From: Saccharomycopsis phalli | Lineage: Eukaryota; Ascomycota; Saccharomycetes; Ascoideales; Saccharomycopsidaceae | Assembly (NCBI GenBank): GCA_020342235.1 | Contig: CP073218.1 | Span: 682,001-746,000 of the forward strand | Length of the DNA: 64,000 bases | Direction: 5' to 3' | In this document: one piece after another, positions 1-10,585 of the stretch | Position numbering within the stretch: position 1 is the stretch's first letter | How the letters are laid out: each line of letters starts with the position of its first letter | Notes under the pieces: model-generated | The model's input: only the letters and a program-made list of their open reading frames with translations | Databases searched by the model: none | Told to the model about the DNA's origin: nothing | Program-made: the position numbers and the translations under genes

Positions 1-1
1 A

Positions 2-889
2 TTTACCGCATGCGCCTCGAACATTCAAGGCGTAAGGTTTAGCTTCCCAAACCTAAGATATATTCGCCTTGATCAATATTCATCACCTAGTTTGAGTAAT
101 TTTAACATACCAAACGTCGATGTGGCAGAGACATATCATGTGTCAAACAAACTCTTGAAGAATATTGTAAATGCCACTAAGATTTTAGTACATGGTATCA
201 AAGATTCCAATACCGAGCCTCTTGACCTTGGGGTTTTTAGAAAAGTGCAAGAATTGAGTATTTCAGGGTATCACAATGGATCTGTCATCAACTTTACGTC
301 TCTTAAGCACTTGAAAGACGTGCGAAAGCTTAAATTAGTGGACTGCAAACTACCATATATTCCACAATTGGCAAAGGTTCGTCGGCTCAAAATGTTGGAG
401 CTAGTCTCCTCCTCGGTCGCAGAGTTGCCATCATGCGAGAATTTGGAAACGTTGAGGTTATCCGCTAGTAAAATACCTTACAATCAAAGTTTATCGACAA
501 TCAAGCACTTATACTTAAATAACTGCAGTCTCTTTGAAATATCACTAGTGGGTTTAGAAAATTTGGAAACACTAGACTTGAGCCGCAATCCAATACTTTC
601 ATTTCCGAAATTTGATAATATGCACCTGTTGAAGACACTATATTTCAAGAATAATGTTTTAATGTCAAACGAAAATTGCGAATCGTTTGAGTCGATTGAG
701 CTCATTGATCTATCAGGTACCCATGGTGGTGTCAGAGTGGATTGGATAGTTCCGCTCTGCGAAAGATTTCCAGAAGTGAAGATTATTGTGACTTTACCAG
801 ATTTTGCCGGATATGATTGCAACCAAATGGCTTTATCTGAGGCTGACAAAAATATACACTTGCAATACCGTGATTGTTGGCAGTTGTGA
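2..889 (+). CDS. Leucine-rich-repeat protein, 5' end outside the window
   Basis: The frame is open from the left edge with no stop and no in-window ATG that is clearly the start, so only the C-terminal part (about 295 residues) is present. The protein is built of degenerate leucine-rich repeats, seen as regularly spaced L-x-x-L segments such as LETLRLSAS, IKHLYLNNC and LETLDLSRN, typical of a curved protein-binding scaffold. No catalytic motif is visible in this part. The last codons (Cys-Trp-Gln-Leu-stop) lie inside the first unit of a 13-bp minisatellite, so the C-terminus may have been set by repeat growth. The family member cannot be named without the N-terminus; SDS22-like or F-box LRR proteins are possible. 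Confidence 0.75.
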   Translation, partial: FTACASNIQGVRFSFPNLRYIRLDQYSSPSLSNFNIPNVDVAETYHVSNKLLKNIVNATKILVHGIKDSNTEPLDLGVFRKVQELSISGYHNGSVINFTSLKHLKDVRKLKLVDCKLPYIPQLAKVRRLKMLELVSSSVAELPSCENLETLRLSASKIPYNQSLSTIKHLYLNNCSLFEISLVGLENLETLDLSRNPILSFPKFDNMHLLKTLYFKNNVLMSNENCESFESIELIDLSGTHGGVRVDWIVPLCERFPEVKIIVTLPDFAGYDCNQMALSEADKNIHLQYRDCWQL

Positions 890-1006
890 TTGGCAGTTGT
901 GATTGGCAGTTGTGATTGGAAGTCGTGATTGGCAGTTGTGATTGGAAGTCGTGATTGGCAGTTGTGATTGGAAGTCGTGATTGGCAGCCGTGATTGGAAG
1001 CCGTGA
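877..1006. repeat. 13-bp minisatellite, 10 units, overlapping a stop codon
   Basis: Ten head-to-tail 13-bp units alternate between ttggcagttgtga and ttggaagtcgtga types, ending in two ttgg(c/a)agccgtga units. The first unit supplies the stop codon of the LRR gene. The array runs into the downstream spacer. Confidence 0.95.
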
Positions 1007-1377
1007 TTTTTCGATTTTTTTGGTGATTTATCAAATAGAATTTGTATTCTTGTATACTTTATTATATGCTATAGTTAACGAGTTGACATTGTTGAATGGG
1101 CTGATATTATTAAATGGGCTGATATTATTGCATAAACTAATATAATATCCAGAATTATGCCACATGATTACAAATCCAGTCCATTATAGTGTCATGATGG
1201 CAAATTATCTACTGTTCCAGAACTTGGGTCTACTCTCTTGGAGGGTCTAAGTTCATGTCCCAATCGGGAAGGCCATGCATTTAACCAATCTCAAATTATT
1301 GGATACAAAAGAAAATCACAAGCAACTAAAAGACCTAGTTCCTTTTGCGGGATTTACAAATCAGCGAGATCGTTAAC
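1007..1377. other. Spacer and presumed promoter of the IFRD-family gene
   Basis: This is AT-rich DNA between two same-strand genes. It has a short duplication of 'aaatgggctgatatta' near 1095-1125 and no coding frame of note. It must hold the promoter of the next gene, but I recognise no clear factor site. Confidence 0.4.
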
Positions 1378-2592
1378 ATGTCGGATTTTGAAGAGAATCT
1401 TTATTCAGATGGAATAGAAGCATGGTCTGGTAGCAAACCAGAAGAAACTAGTGATAAGAAGTTTGCGCCGTATGGTGAGAAAATTGAATCCTTGAGATAT
1501 GACCGGAGTCAGGTTTCCAGCAGCTCCAGAGAGACTCTATTGAAGGAGATTTACAAGGAGTTGAGTTATAAGAACGTTGATATCCAGGTTGAGCCGACAG
1601 AAGAGCAAGTGGCAATATTAACTGGAGCACTCAAGGAAGCGACATCAGACGTTGAGATTTTCTGTGGGTTCAAGACCTTGATTGTGATATTGTACACGTG
1701 GATTGAAGATTTCGGGGAAATCAGCGAGTTTTTATTAAGTTATATTGATAAGCAGTTGAAAGAATCAGACTTGAGTAGCAATCTCCGGGCTCTCTTTGTG
1801 GTGGGATACTTTACTGTGTACTTGGCTGTTAATGAGGGGACACATATTCTGCAGCTTGACTCTGAAATCGACCGATGGTTGGATGATTTTGAGGACTCTT
1901 ACACCAAAAACCAAACCGATGTGGTGGTGGCCATATTAAATGGGATTGGGTTATTGTTATCCTTGATAACCGACACTGTGGATTTGAACGAGAAGATCGA
2001 GTCTCTATTGCCGGTTTGTGCGCCTTACTTATCTGACGAGAACACGCGGGTTTCGATTGCGGTTGGTGGCTTGATAGCCCAGTGTTTCCAGGACTTTAAG
2101 TTTCTAGACGACGACGATGCCAATTTGCCGTACTTTGAGAAGAGCGAGATTGTGTCTGTGCTTACGGACTTGACCAAGGAGTCGTCCAAGATGATTTCCA
2201 AGGCCTCGCGGAAGGACATTCACGGTTTTTTCCGAGACGTTCTCCAGACGGTCGAGGACAATGTGAGTATTGAAAGCAAGAGTGAGGCGAAGAAACCGCC
2301 AGTGTTGGCACGGGTCAAGAACTCTTATTACAAGCAGGTGGCTATAACAAGTTGGAATGTGCTAGTGCGACTCAACCATTTAAAGTGGGCCTTTGGCGAA
2401 GGGACGTCCAAGTTGGTTAACCAGAGCGAGGTTGTGAAGCCGTTGATTGTTTCGCCTGATGCGAAGGTGTATAGGGAGCCAGAGGAGAAGAAATATAGCC
2501 ATGTTGCACCGACGGGGAATGGGACGAAGAAGGCAACGACAATTGCGCGAGCAAAGGCACGAGACGGCAAGTTGGAGGAATTGGAGGCGTAG
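1378..2592 (+). CDS. IFRD-family (interferon-related developmental regulator-like) protein
   Basis: The 404-residue protein fits the fungal IFRD family of alpha-helical repeat proteins. The N-terminal half is a series of amphipathic helices. The family signature is in the second half: a segment reading KESSKMISKASRKDIHGFF and then a stretch ending VRLNHLKWAFGEG, both of which I recognise from fungal IFRD proteins. IFRD relatives are linked to transcriptional co-regulation and ribosome-associated functions; no role is established for the yeast versions to my knowledge. The start is placed at the first ATG (1378); the frame is open slightly further upstream but without an ATG. The tail is basic, ending in Lys/Arg- and Glu-rich sequence. 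No orthologue symbol is assigned. Confidence 0.75.
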   Translation: MSDFEENLYSDGIEAWSGSKPEETSDKKFAPYGEKIESLRYDRSQVSSSSRETLLKEIYKELSYKNVDIQVEPTEEQVAILTGALKEATSDVEIFCGFKTLIVILYTWIEDFGEISEFLLSYIDKQLKESDLSSNLRALFVVGYFTVYLAVNEGTHILQLDSEIDRWLDDFEDSYTKNQTDVVVAILNGIGLLLSLITDTVDLNEKIESLLPVCAPYLSDENTRVSIAVGGLIAQCFQDFKFLDDDDANLPYFEKSEIVSVLTDLTKESSKMISKASRKDIHGFFRDVLQTVEDNVSIESKSEAKKPPVLARVKNSYYKQVAITSWNVLVRLNHLKWAFGEGTSKLVNQSEVVKPLIVSPDAKVYREPEEKKYSHVAPTGNGTKKATTIARAKARDGKLEELEA

Positions 2593-2596
2593 GGGA

Positions 2597-2955
2597 TATA
2601 ATGGAGATTATAATGGAGATTATATTAATGTACTGGGGGATTGTAATGTGTCGAATGTCTAGATTATATCAATGTACTGGGGGATTGTATTTGAGGAATG
2701 TCTATAGACTATATTCAATATACTGGGGTGCGATTGTAATGTGTCGAACGTCTATAGACTATATTCAATGTACTGGGGCAATTGTAATGTGACAAATGTC
2801 TAGATTATATCAATACTGGGGGGATTGTGATTTTACAAATGTCTATAGATTATATTACTATATTCAATGTACTGGGGGATTGTATTTGAGGAATGTCTAT
2901 AGATCATATTACTATATTCAATGTACTGGGCGATTGTAATTTGACAAATGTTTAC
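2597..2955. repeat. Long-unit tandem repeat (about 55-70 bp, roughly 6 copies)
   Basis: Imperfect copies of a unit containing 'atgtactgggggattgtaat' followed by 'atgtctatagattatatt' start four bases after the stop codon of the IFRD-family gene. Copies differ by indels of several bases. Confidence 0.85.
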
Positions 2956-2974
2956 AATGTGACGTGCCGAGGTT

Positions 2975-3160
2975 AATTTAGCCCTTTTAGTCACGTTTAG
3001 TGGTTCATTTTGGCCATTTCCAGCCAGGTTTATTAGCTCTTTTAGCCAGGATTATCAACCATTTACCCATTTACCCATTCCAAGCCACTTTATCAACCCT
3101 TGGCCAGGCTTATCAACCATTTACCCATTTAGCCATTTCCAGCCACTTTATCAACTCTAG
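2975..3160. repeat. Degenerate tandem repeat upstream of GDB1
   Basis: Overlapping copies built from 'ccatttacccattt', 'agccactttatcaac' and 'ggccaggcttatcaacc' modules fill most of the spacer before GDB1. About 150 bp remain between this array and the GDB1 start codon. Confidence 0.75.
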
Positions 3161-3326
3161 TACCTTCACCTGACCCATGACGGGATCATCGCCGATCGGC
3201 TGCCCCAGGGCACATGTGCAGACAGGTACTGGGCCCGGGTCTCGCCAATGGGGGCGAGTTCCATGTGCTTACATAATAAGTATGGTTCGATTGCTTAAAT
3301 CTGTGACATTGCTAGCTTCAAGGTAA

Positions 3327-6300
3327 ATGAAGCATCTATTATTGCGCTTGGATCCGCACGGTGAGCCAGATGCCCCGGGCACGGGGATCTTGCTTCTTCC
3401 GTCGTTGCCATATTCCGCCAGCACTCTGAGTCCGATTTTCGTGCTCACACTTCTCATTTCTGCGGCTACCCCGGTAACCCATGATGGGACAATTTGGTGC
3501 AACGCGCCCACGAGTGCTCTGGAGGAGTTTCTGAGGGACAAGTTCCATTCGTATCCGATTGGGTGTTCGATTCGCCAGGACTCGATGATATCCATCTCGT
3601 TGTACCGTCCAGGAGCGTATGCGTTTTATGCCTCGTACTTGAGCCATGGACAAATGACCAGCACACGGAAATTCTACTTTGTCGTGCAACCGGCACTCTC
3701 ATTAAAGGGGAACCACCTTCCCCTCAACTCTGTGTCGATCCAGTCGCTTGTTTCCAAGTGGATGGGTCCGTTGAGTCGCTGGGACAGCGTGTTTCGCCAG
3801 GTTGCAGACAAGGGATACAACATGGTGCACTTCACGCCGCTCCAGCAGCGTGGCGAGTCGAACTCGCCGTACTCGATCTACGACCAGTTGGAATTTGACC
3901 GGCTGTTGTTCAAAAACACCGGCCAGGTCCAGAGTTTGGTCCAGGACATGCGCGACCGGCACGGAATCTTGTCCTTGACCGACGTGGTGTGGAACCACAC
4001 TGCCAACAATTCTGCGTGGTTGCGCGAACATCCGGACGCGGGTTATTCCGAGGAGACTGCGCCGCATCTCTGTGGAGCTGCTGCGCTTGACGAGGCCTTG
4101 TTGAGGTTTTCTGCCAACCTTGAAGGTTTGGGGTACTCCACGACGTTGGAGACCGTTGATGAGCTCTTGAATATCATGGAAGGCATCAAGAGCCATGTTT
4201 TGGCGACTGTGAAGTTGTGGGAGTTTCTCACTGTCAATGTGGACCGAACTACGCGAGAATTGCGCCGGTTCCTCGAGACGTCGCCAGACATGCCGCACGT
4301 TGATCTTGGCGTCGGCTCGTTTGACGAGTTGGTGACATATGTCAGGGAACACGCGTTTCCTCGCGCCATCCAGCTCCGCGAGCGGCACGGGAATACAGTC
4401 GATATTCCGGTATTTGCCAGCATTGTGGTGTCGTGGTGCGGCCAGTCGGACATTGACGGAGTAATCGCCGACGCACACAAGATCCTTGACCAGGTGAATC
4501 TCCCATTGTACTGCGAGTACGACCAGGATGTTGGGGTGTTGCTTGAGCAGTTGTTCAACCGAATCAAGTACCTCCGGCTCGACGAGCATGGCCCGAAGTT
4601 GGGCAAGGTCACGAGCCAGCATCCGCTCACCGAGGCGTATTTTACGCGGTTCACGGCCAACAACGGACAAAAAGTCGCGCTCGCCAACAACGGTTGGGTC
4701 TGGAACGGGAACCCGTTGGTGGATTTTGCCTCGAGCGACTCCAAGGCGTATCTCCGGCGAGAGGTCATTGTCTGGGGCGACTGTGTGAAGTTGCGCTATG
4801 GCAAGGGTCCTGATGACTCGCCGTTTGTGTGGAAGCACATGATTGAGTACACCAAGCTCTGTGCCAGTATTTTTGATGGGTTCCGCATCGACAATTGCCA
4901 CTCGACGCCGATCCATGTTGGCGAGGCTCTTATCGATGCTGCTCGGGAAGTGAATCCAAACATCTACGTGGTGGCCGAGCTCTTTTCGGGTAGCGAGGAG
5001 TTGGACCGGTTGTTTGTGGAGCGGCTTGGCATCTCGTCGTTGATTAGAGAAGCAATGCAGGCCTGGTCCGAGGAAGAGTTGTCACGGTTGGTACATCGTT
5101 ACGCCGGACGACCAATTGGGTCAATGACATGGCTTCCATTGGACGACTTTGCGTACCCAAGCAAGGGCAAGAATTTGACTGAGACCCCAGCCACTAGCGA
5201 CAAGGCGTCGGAAATTGAGATTCCAAAACTCTTGACGTACCAGGAGCCTCATGGGTTGTTTATGGACTGTACCCACGACAACGAGACGCCGTACCAGCGA
5301 CGAACCATCGAGGACACGTTGCCAAATGCTGCGCTTGTGTCGCTCTGCTCCTGTGCCGTAGGATCGGTGTTTGGCTACGACGAGTGCTATCCGAAGTTGC
5401 TTGACATTGTCAACGAGACCAGGGAGTACAGTTTTGACCAGAAACATGGCATTGGCCAGGTGAAACGGGCGTTGTTTCTGATCCGTGACCAGATGTCGCG
5501 TGAAAGCAACGCCTTGACTGACAATGAGATGCACGTCCATCATGATGGACAGTATATCACGTTGCACCGTACCAACGTCAAGACGGGAAATGGATGGTTT
5601 CTCATTGCCCGGCTCAAGTTCAGTGCCAACCCAACTGACCAGCAGTTGGAGCCGGTCACTCTCCATGACAACTCGGTCAAGCACGAGTTTTCCTACACGT
5701 TGAAACAGACTGGTACACCGGCAAAGTCTGACGAGTACATTGCCGCGATTCCAACCGAGACTCAACGACTAGCTGCGCCGCAGGTCGAGTTCCACAACAA
5801 CACCAGCACCATCACCCTCGGCGAGTTTCCTCCAGGAAGCATTGCCGTGTTTTCGACCCAGCACATTGGAATCGACAAGAAAACCAACAAGTTCCTTGTG
5901 AGCGGTGCCATCGACGCATCTGAGCAGCTCGATCTCAACGACTTGAACGCGATATTATACCGGTGCGAGTCCGAAGAACGCGACTATTCGGCAGGGAACA
6001 ACGGGGTATATGATATCCCGGACTACGGGCGTCTTGTGTATGCCGGACTTCAAGGCTGGGTGTCGATGTTGGGTCCAGTGATTAAGGAAAACAACTTGGC
6101 GCACCCATTCTGTGCCAATGTCCGCAATGGTGATTGGGCATTGAACTATGTTGTCGACCGGTTGGCCAAGTACCGTTCTCCTGGAGTGGACGAGTTTCGG
6201 GCATGGCTCCAAGCCCGGGTCGACGTGATCAAACGGCTTCCATTCTTCTTGAAACCGCGCTGCTTTGCCTCGGTGATTGGCGTCGCCTATGAAGCGTGCC

Positions 6301-7880
6301 GTTTGAAGGTACTCTCGTTGTTGTCACCTATTTTCCGCGACAGTACACTCTTCCTCCAGGACTTGGGCATGACCTCGGTGCAGATGGTCAGCAAGAACAA
6401 ATCCGCGTCTTTGAAGCCGTTTGAAGAAACCGCCAGCATGGCCGCGGGACTCCCGCACTTTAGCTTCTCGTATATGCGTTGCTGGGGAAGAGACATCTTC
6501 ATTGCTTTCCGTGGCTTGTTGCTAGCCACCGGACGATATCACGACGCCCAGCAACACATTGTGGCCACAGCATCGACATTGAAGCATGGGCTCATCCCCA
6601 ACTTGATTGACAGCGGCCGGAATCCACGTTACAACGCGAGAGATGCCACCTGGTTCTGGATGCAGTCTGTCCAGGACTATGTGGAACTTGCGCCAAACGG
6701 AGACGCGATCTTGGACGTCAAGGTGAAGCGGCGATTTCCATTGGACGACGAATATGTTCCGTACGGCGATCCAAGGGCATTTAGCCACGAGAGCAGCATC
6801 CGCGACATTGTCTACGAGATATTGGAAAGACATGCTCAAGGCATTGAGTTTAGAGAAGCCAACGCCGGACCGAACTTGGACTCGCAGATGAAGGACGAGG
6901 GATTCAACCAGAAGATCTATGTGGACTGGAGCAATGGGTTTGTGTTTGGCGGGTCGCAGTACAATTGCGGAACCTGGATGGACAAGATGGGCGAATCGGA
7001 AAAGGCAGGCAACAAAGGGGTTCCTGGAACTCCGCGCGACGGAGCCGCGGTGGAACTCACTGGGTTGTTGAAGAGCGGGCTCCGGTTCATTAACCAGAGA
7101 CCTGATCTCTTTTCCAAGCGGCTGGTGACGACCCAGCATGGCGACACCGTCACGTTTGTCCAGTGGGAGAAGTTGTTGCAAGACAACTTTGAAAGAGCAT
7201 ACCATGTGCCGCTCGACCCATCTGAAGACTGTGAATTCGACGTGAACCCCAGCATCATTAACCGGAGAGGTATCTACAAGGATCTCTATCGGTCTGGAAA
7301 GGAGTATGAGGACTATCAGTTGCGGCCAAACTTTGCCGTGGCCATGCTGGTTGCTCCCGAGCTCTTTACGCCATCCCGAGCACTAGCAGCCGTTTCTCTT
7401 GCCGACAAAATCATCCGAGGACCAGTCGGCATGCGTACTTTGGACCCTTCGGACTACAACTACCGACCGTACTATATCAATTCAGAGGACAGCACCGACT
7501 TTGCCACTTCCAAAGGGCGGAACTATCACCAGGGACCCGAATGGGTGTGGTGTATGGGCTACTTTTTGCGAGCGTATGCGTACTTTTACTTTTACAATGA
7601 CTCTGCCAAGGGCAAATTGAAGCATCGAGCGTTGGACCAGTTACACCGAGACTTGATGGACAGGCTTGAGGGACACAAGCAGTGGATAAAGAATAGTCCG
7701 TGGAATGGATTGACCGAGTTGACCAATAAGGATGGGGACTTGTGCCAAGACTCGTCGCCAACTCAGGCTTGGAGTACTGGCTGTTTGATTGATTTATTCT
7801 TGGACTTGGAGAATATCGACGTGTCGAGTGCTGATTTGGTGAGCCTTGATGACAAGTTTCGTAATTTGCTGACAAAGTGA
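3327..7880 (+). CDS. GDB1: Glycogen debranching enzyme
   Basis: The 1517-residue protein matches the bifunctional eukaryotic debrancher (4-alpha-glucanotransferase plus amylo-1,6-glucosidase) that removes branch points during glycogen breakdown in the cytosol; S. cerevisiae Gdb1 is close in length (1536). The N-terminal GH13-like half carries the expected catalytic motifs: FDGFRIDNCHSTP near residues 515-527 with the nucleophile Asp, VAELFSGSEELD near 547 with the acid Glu, and HDNETPYQRR near 649. The C-terminal glucosidase half has CGTWMDKMG near 1212 and GTPRDGAAVELTG near 1230. The start is the only ATG before conserved sequence. The gene lies alone between two repeat-bearing spacers and is GC-rich. 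Confidence 0.97.
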   Translation: MKHLLLRLDPHGEPDAPGTGILLLPSLPYSASTLSPIFVLTLLISAATPVTHDGTIWCNAPTSALEEFLRDKFHSYPIGCSIRQDSMISISLYRPGAYAFYASYLSHGQMTSTRKFYFVVQPALSLKGNHLPLNSVSIQSLVSKWMGPLSRWDSVFRQVADKGYNMVHFTPLQQRGESNSPYSIYDQLEFDRLLFKNTGQVQSLVQDMRDRHGILSLTDVVWNHTANNSAWLREHPDAGYSEETAPHLCGAAALDEALLRFSANLEGLGYSTTLETVDELLNIMEGIKSHVLATVKLWEFLTVNVDRTTRELRRFLETSPDMPHVDLGVGSFDELVTYVREHAFPRAIQLRERHGNTVDIPVFASIVVSWCGQSDIDGVIADAHKILDQVNLPLYCEYDQDVGVLLEQLFNRIKYLRLDEHGPKLGKVTSQHPLTEAYFTRFTANNGQKVALANNGWVWNGNPLVDFASSDSKAYLRREVIVWGDCVKLRYGKGPDDSPFVWKHMIEYTKLCASIFDGFRIDNCHSTPIHVGEALIDAAREVNPNIYVVAELFSGSEELDRLFVERLGISSLIREAMQAWSEEELSRLVHRYAGRPIGSMTWLPLDDFAYPSKGKNLTETPATSDKASEIEIPKLLTYQEPHGLFMDCTHDNETPYQRRTIEDTLPNAALVSLCSCAVGSVFGYDECYPKLLDIVNETREYSFDQKHGIGQVKRALFLIRDQMSRESNALTDNEMHVHHDGQYITLHRTNVKTGNGWFLIARLKFSANPTDQQLEPVTLHDNSVKHEFSYTLKQTGTPAKSDEYIAAIPTETQRLAAPQVEFHNNTSTITLGEFPPGSIAVFSTQHIGIDKKTNKFLVSGAIDASEQLDLNDLNAILYRCESEERDYSAGNNGVYDIPDYGRLVYAGLQGWVSMLGPVIKENNLAHPFCANVRNGDWALNYVVDRLAKYRSPGVDEFRAWLQARVDVIKRLPFFLKPRCFASVIGVAYEACRLKVLSLLSPIFRDSTLFLQDLGMTSVQMVSKNKSASLKPFEETASMAAGLPHFSFSYMRCWGRDIFIAFRGLLLATGRYHDAQQHIVATASTLKHGLIPNLIDSGRNPRYNARDATWFWMQSVQDYVELAPNGDAILDVKVKRRFPLDDEYVPYGDPRAFSHESSIRDIVYEILERHAQGIEFREANAGPNLDSQMKDEGFNQKIYVDWSNGFVFGGSQYNCGTWMDKMGESEKAGNKGVPGTPRDGAAVELTGLLKSGLRFINQRPDLFSKRLVTTQHGDTVTFVQWEKLLQDNFERAYHVPLDPSEDCEFDVNPSIINRRGIYKDLYRSGKEYEDYQLRPNFAVAMLVAPELFTPSRALAAVSLADKIIRGPVGMRTLDPSDYNYRPYYINSEDSTDFATSKGRNYHQGPEWVWCMGYFLRAYAYFYFYNDSAKGKLKHRALDQLHRDLMDRLEGHKQWIKNSPWNGLTELTNKDGDLCQDSSPTQAWSTGCLIDLFLDLENIDVSSADLVSLDDKFRNLLTK

Positions 7881-8161
7881 AGGTCGTACAGCTAGTTCTA
7901 TATAGAGGCATTGGATATAAATTTATTACCAGTAGGCAGGTGCATTGCGATACATACGCCATGCATGAATAGTACATGGTATATCGGCCAATACCCAGTG
8001 AGTGATTATCATGAGAATGTACCAAGGGTGTGATAAACATAAGGAGAATGTACCTAGTGTGTGATGAACATAAGGAGAATGTACCCAATGAGTGATTATA
8101 TGGAGAATGTACCCAATGAGTGATAAACATAAGGAGAATGTACCCAGTGTGTAATTATCAC
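7881..8161. repeat. GDB1 3' flank with a 31-bp minisatellite (5 units)
   Basis: Five units, each starting 'gagaatgtacc' at 8013, 8044, 8075, 8103 and 8134, follow GDB1. The spacing is 31 bp except one 28-bp unit. The first 110 bases after the stop hold no obvious feature. Confidence 0.9.
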
Positions 8162-8471
8162 ATGGAAGAACGATCATAAAGATCTAAAAGCCTAGCCAGA
8201 GTTCATACTAGCCAATGCACAAATTAAATTCCTTACAAAATATAGAAATGTAAAATGGCAACCTTACTCACAACCAAAGGTCTATAAACATGTGGGTTGA
8301 ATCTCGGCTGCAACTCCCACTATAAAGTACCATGAAAGTCACATGTGGCCACATGAGCATCACAACCGACACAAGACAAATCACAAAGAACAAATAGAAG
8401 AGCTACATGGCAAGAGCAACATGGCAAGAACAACATGGCAAGACATTCCCAACGCCCAGACTTGAGGTCTT

Positions 8472-8483
8472 GGTCACGTGACC
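8472..8483. promoter_or_regulatory. Palindromic CACGTG site upstream of SEC63
   Basis: The perfect palindrome ggtcacgtgacc lies 50 bp before the SEC63 start codon. TCACGTGA is the preferred site of the bHLH factor Cbf1 in yeasts. Binding here is inferred from sequence only. Confidence 0.6.
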
Positions 8484-8533
8484 TACAGGGTACGTGGTTT
8501 TTTCTTGATTTTTTGTCAGACCCAACGTACACC

Positions 8534-10492
8534 ATGAATAACGCCAAGTACAACTACGATGAAAACTCGGAGACTTGGCCGTTTTTCGCAATCACCCTTG
8601 TTGGAGTTCTCGTGATTCCTGCCACGGCATACAAGGTGGGATCGTATTTTAACAAGGAAAAGGTCCAGTATAACTCGGACATTCAGTCACGGAGATTCCG
8701 TCCCAACAACCTGGATGCGATTGAGGCGTTCAAGAAGAAGAGCAAGCGATCGCACATCTTCACGTGGGGAAATTTGAGCATTTTGATTGGCTGGGCGTTG
8801 GTGATTTACTTGGCCCGGTACCTTTCGATGAAGGAGATTAAGCACACGGTTGCAATCTTTGACCCGTTTGAGATCTTGGGGGTTGCGACTTCAGCCACCG
8901 AGAAGGAAATCAAGTCGCACTACCGGCGATTGTCGATCAAATTCCACCCGGACAAGATCTCCTCGTCGTTGTCTGACGACGAAAAGCTCAAGGCCGAAGA
9001 GGCGTTTGTGTTGATCAACAAGGCGTATAAAGCACTCACCGACGAGGTCACCAAGGAGAATTTCGCAAAGTACGGCCACCCAGATGGTCCCCAGGCGATC
9101 ACACAGGGAATTGCGCTTCCAAAGTTTTTGATCGAGGGCCAGGGACCATACTTGGTGGTGTTGTATGTGGTTGTCATTGCTGTGGTGTTGCCGTTCCTTG
9201 TGAGACGGTGGTGGAACAGTGCCAAGTCGTACACCAAGAAGGGCATTCGCACCGAAACTGCCGACCTTTTTGTCGAGAAAATCCTCAATTTTAAGCCTAC
9301 GCAGTTGTTGACGTCGCGCATGCTTCTCGAGTGGGTCAGCGAGGCACAGGAGATTAAGGAGGCGGTTCCGCATTTGAGCACCGCGCAGATCTTGCAGCTC
9401 ATTGATGCGCACGTGCAGCGGAAAAAAGTCGCCAATGAGCAGGACAAATTGGCAATTGTATCCTTGTTGCCGACGCTTCTTTACGGGTTGATTGACATTG
9501 GCGCATACTTCCGCAACACCGACTTGTGCGTTGTCGGCATCGACACCACCCGCAGCATCTTCCAGGCAGTTCCATTCACCGGCGGCAATTCCAGACAGTT
9601 GGCCCAGCTTCCACACGCAAACTTTGACTCGGTGCAACAGTCCGACGCCAAGACCCTTGGTAAGTTGCTCACATTGACGTCCGAGCAGCAGAAGAAGGCG
9701 TTGGGTATTTCTAGCGACAACGACCTTGAGGACGCCATCCAAGTTGCCTCGAAGATCCCAATCTTAAAGGTCTTGTCTGCGGAATTCAAAGTACCAGGCG
9801 AAGAGATTGTCACCCCTGGGTCGCTTGCTCACATTGTCTTGAAAGTGTTGGTCAAGTCAGCAAAGCACCATGGCGTAGTGTCTGCGTCGACTGTTCCTCT
9901 GGAGAAGTTCCACGAGGAAGAGTCCATGGAATCGCTCAAGGACCCGTTCAAAATAGTCAACGACCAGCCGCTTCTTCCGCCAGCATACACGCCGTACTTC
10001 CCCGAGGACAACAAGCCAGGCTCATGGATCTCGGTGCTTGCTCTTCAGAAGGACGGCAAGTTGGTTGAGCAGCCAGAGGTGTTCACGCATCTCGACTTGG
10101 CGAACCTCTCGCTTTCCAAGAAGGAGTTTCTTCACGAAATCAACAACAAGGGCAACGGCTTGGTAGTGGGCACTTTGAAAGTGCCATTGACCCAGCCTAG
10201 TCCCCCAGAGAAGGGTATATACGAGTTCAGATTGCTCCTCAAGAGCGCCGACTACTTTGGCTCCGACATAGACGTTCCTTTGGTCATGAAGGTGGAGGAG
10301 CCTCCAAAGGTGAATGAAAAGATCCGCGAGGTCACTGATGAAAAGGTCCATGGAGGTGACGAGTACTTTGACAGTGAGGACGAGGAAGAGTTGACGGAAT
10401 CGAATTCCATCGATGTGGATGACGATGACGACTGGTCTGACATTGACACCGATACCGACGAGGAAGACGAGCTAGACGCAAAGTCGAAGTAG
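8534..10492 (+). CDS. SEC63: ER translocon subunit Sec63 (J-domain)
   Basis: The 652-residue protein is Sec63, the J-domain component of the ER post-translational translocation complex that recruits the luminal Hsp70 Kar2 to Sec61. It begins YNYDENSETWPFF as in other yeasts, with a membrane segment at about residues 14-35, a second at 75-97, and then the luminal J domain (PFEILGVATSATEKEI) with the HPD motif in KFHPDK near residue 137. A third membrane segment (VVLYVVVIAVVLPFLV) follows at about 203-225. The Sec63/Brl domain and a very acidic cytosolic tail complete it. The frame is open 33 codons upstream but includes an in-frame stretch unlike the family; ATG at 8534 gives the conserved N-terminus. 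Confidence 0.96.
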   Translation: MNNAKYNYDENSETWPFFAITLVGVLVIPATAYKVGSYFNKEKVQYNSDIQSRRFRPNNLDAIEAFKKKSKRSHIFTWGNLSILIGWALVIYLARYLSMKEIKHTVAIFDPFEILGVATSATEKEIKSHYRRLSIKFHPDKISSSLSDDEKLKAEEAFVLINKAYKALTDEVTKENFAKYGHPDGPQAITQGIALPKFLIEGQGPYLVVLYVVVIAVVLPFLVRRWWNSAKSYTKKGIRTETADLFVEKILNFKPTQLLTSRMLLEWVSEAQEIKEAVPHLSTAQILQLIDAHVQRKKVANEQDKLAIVSLLPTLLYGLIDIGAYFRNTDLCVVGIDTTRSIFQAVPFTGGNSRQLAQLPHANFDSVQQSDAKTLGKLLTLTSEQQKKALGISSDNDLEDAIQVASKIPILKVLSAEFKVPGEEIVTPGSLAHIVLKVLVKSAKHHGVVSASTVPLEKFHEEESMESLKDPFKIVNDQPLLPPAYTPYFPEDNKPGSWISVLALQKDGKLVEQPEVFTHLDLANLSLSKKEFLHEINNKGNGLVVGTLKVPLTQPSPPEKGIYEFRLLLKSADYFGSDIDVPLVMKVEEPPKVNEKIREVTDEKVHGGDEYFDSEDEEELTESNSIDVDDDDDWSDIDTDTDEEDELDAKSK

Positions 10493-10585
10493 CCCAGCTA
10501 GTATTATATCCTAATGTATATGTACCACCTATCTAGTCATTATATAATGTAAGTTCTTGCTCCATACGCTTTCATCTACATCTTA

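Noticed and set aside
3702-4916. A 404-codon minus-strand frame inside GDB1
   Set aside because: GC-rich antisense shadow of conserved catalytic sequence, with no domain of its own.
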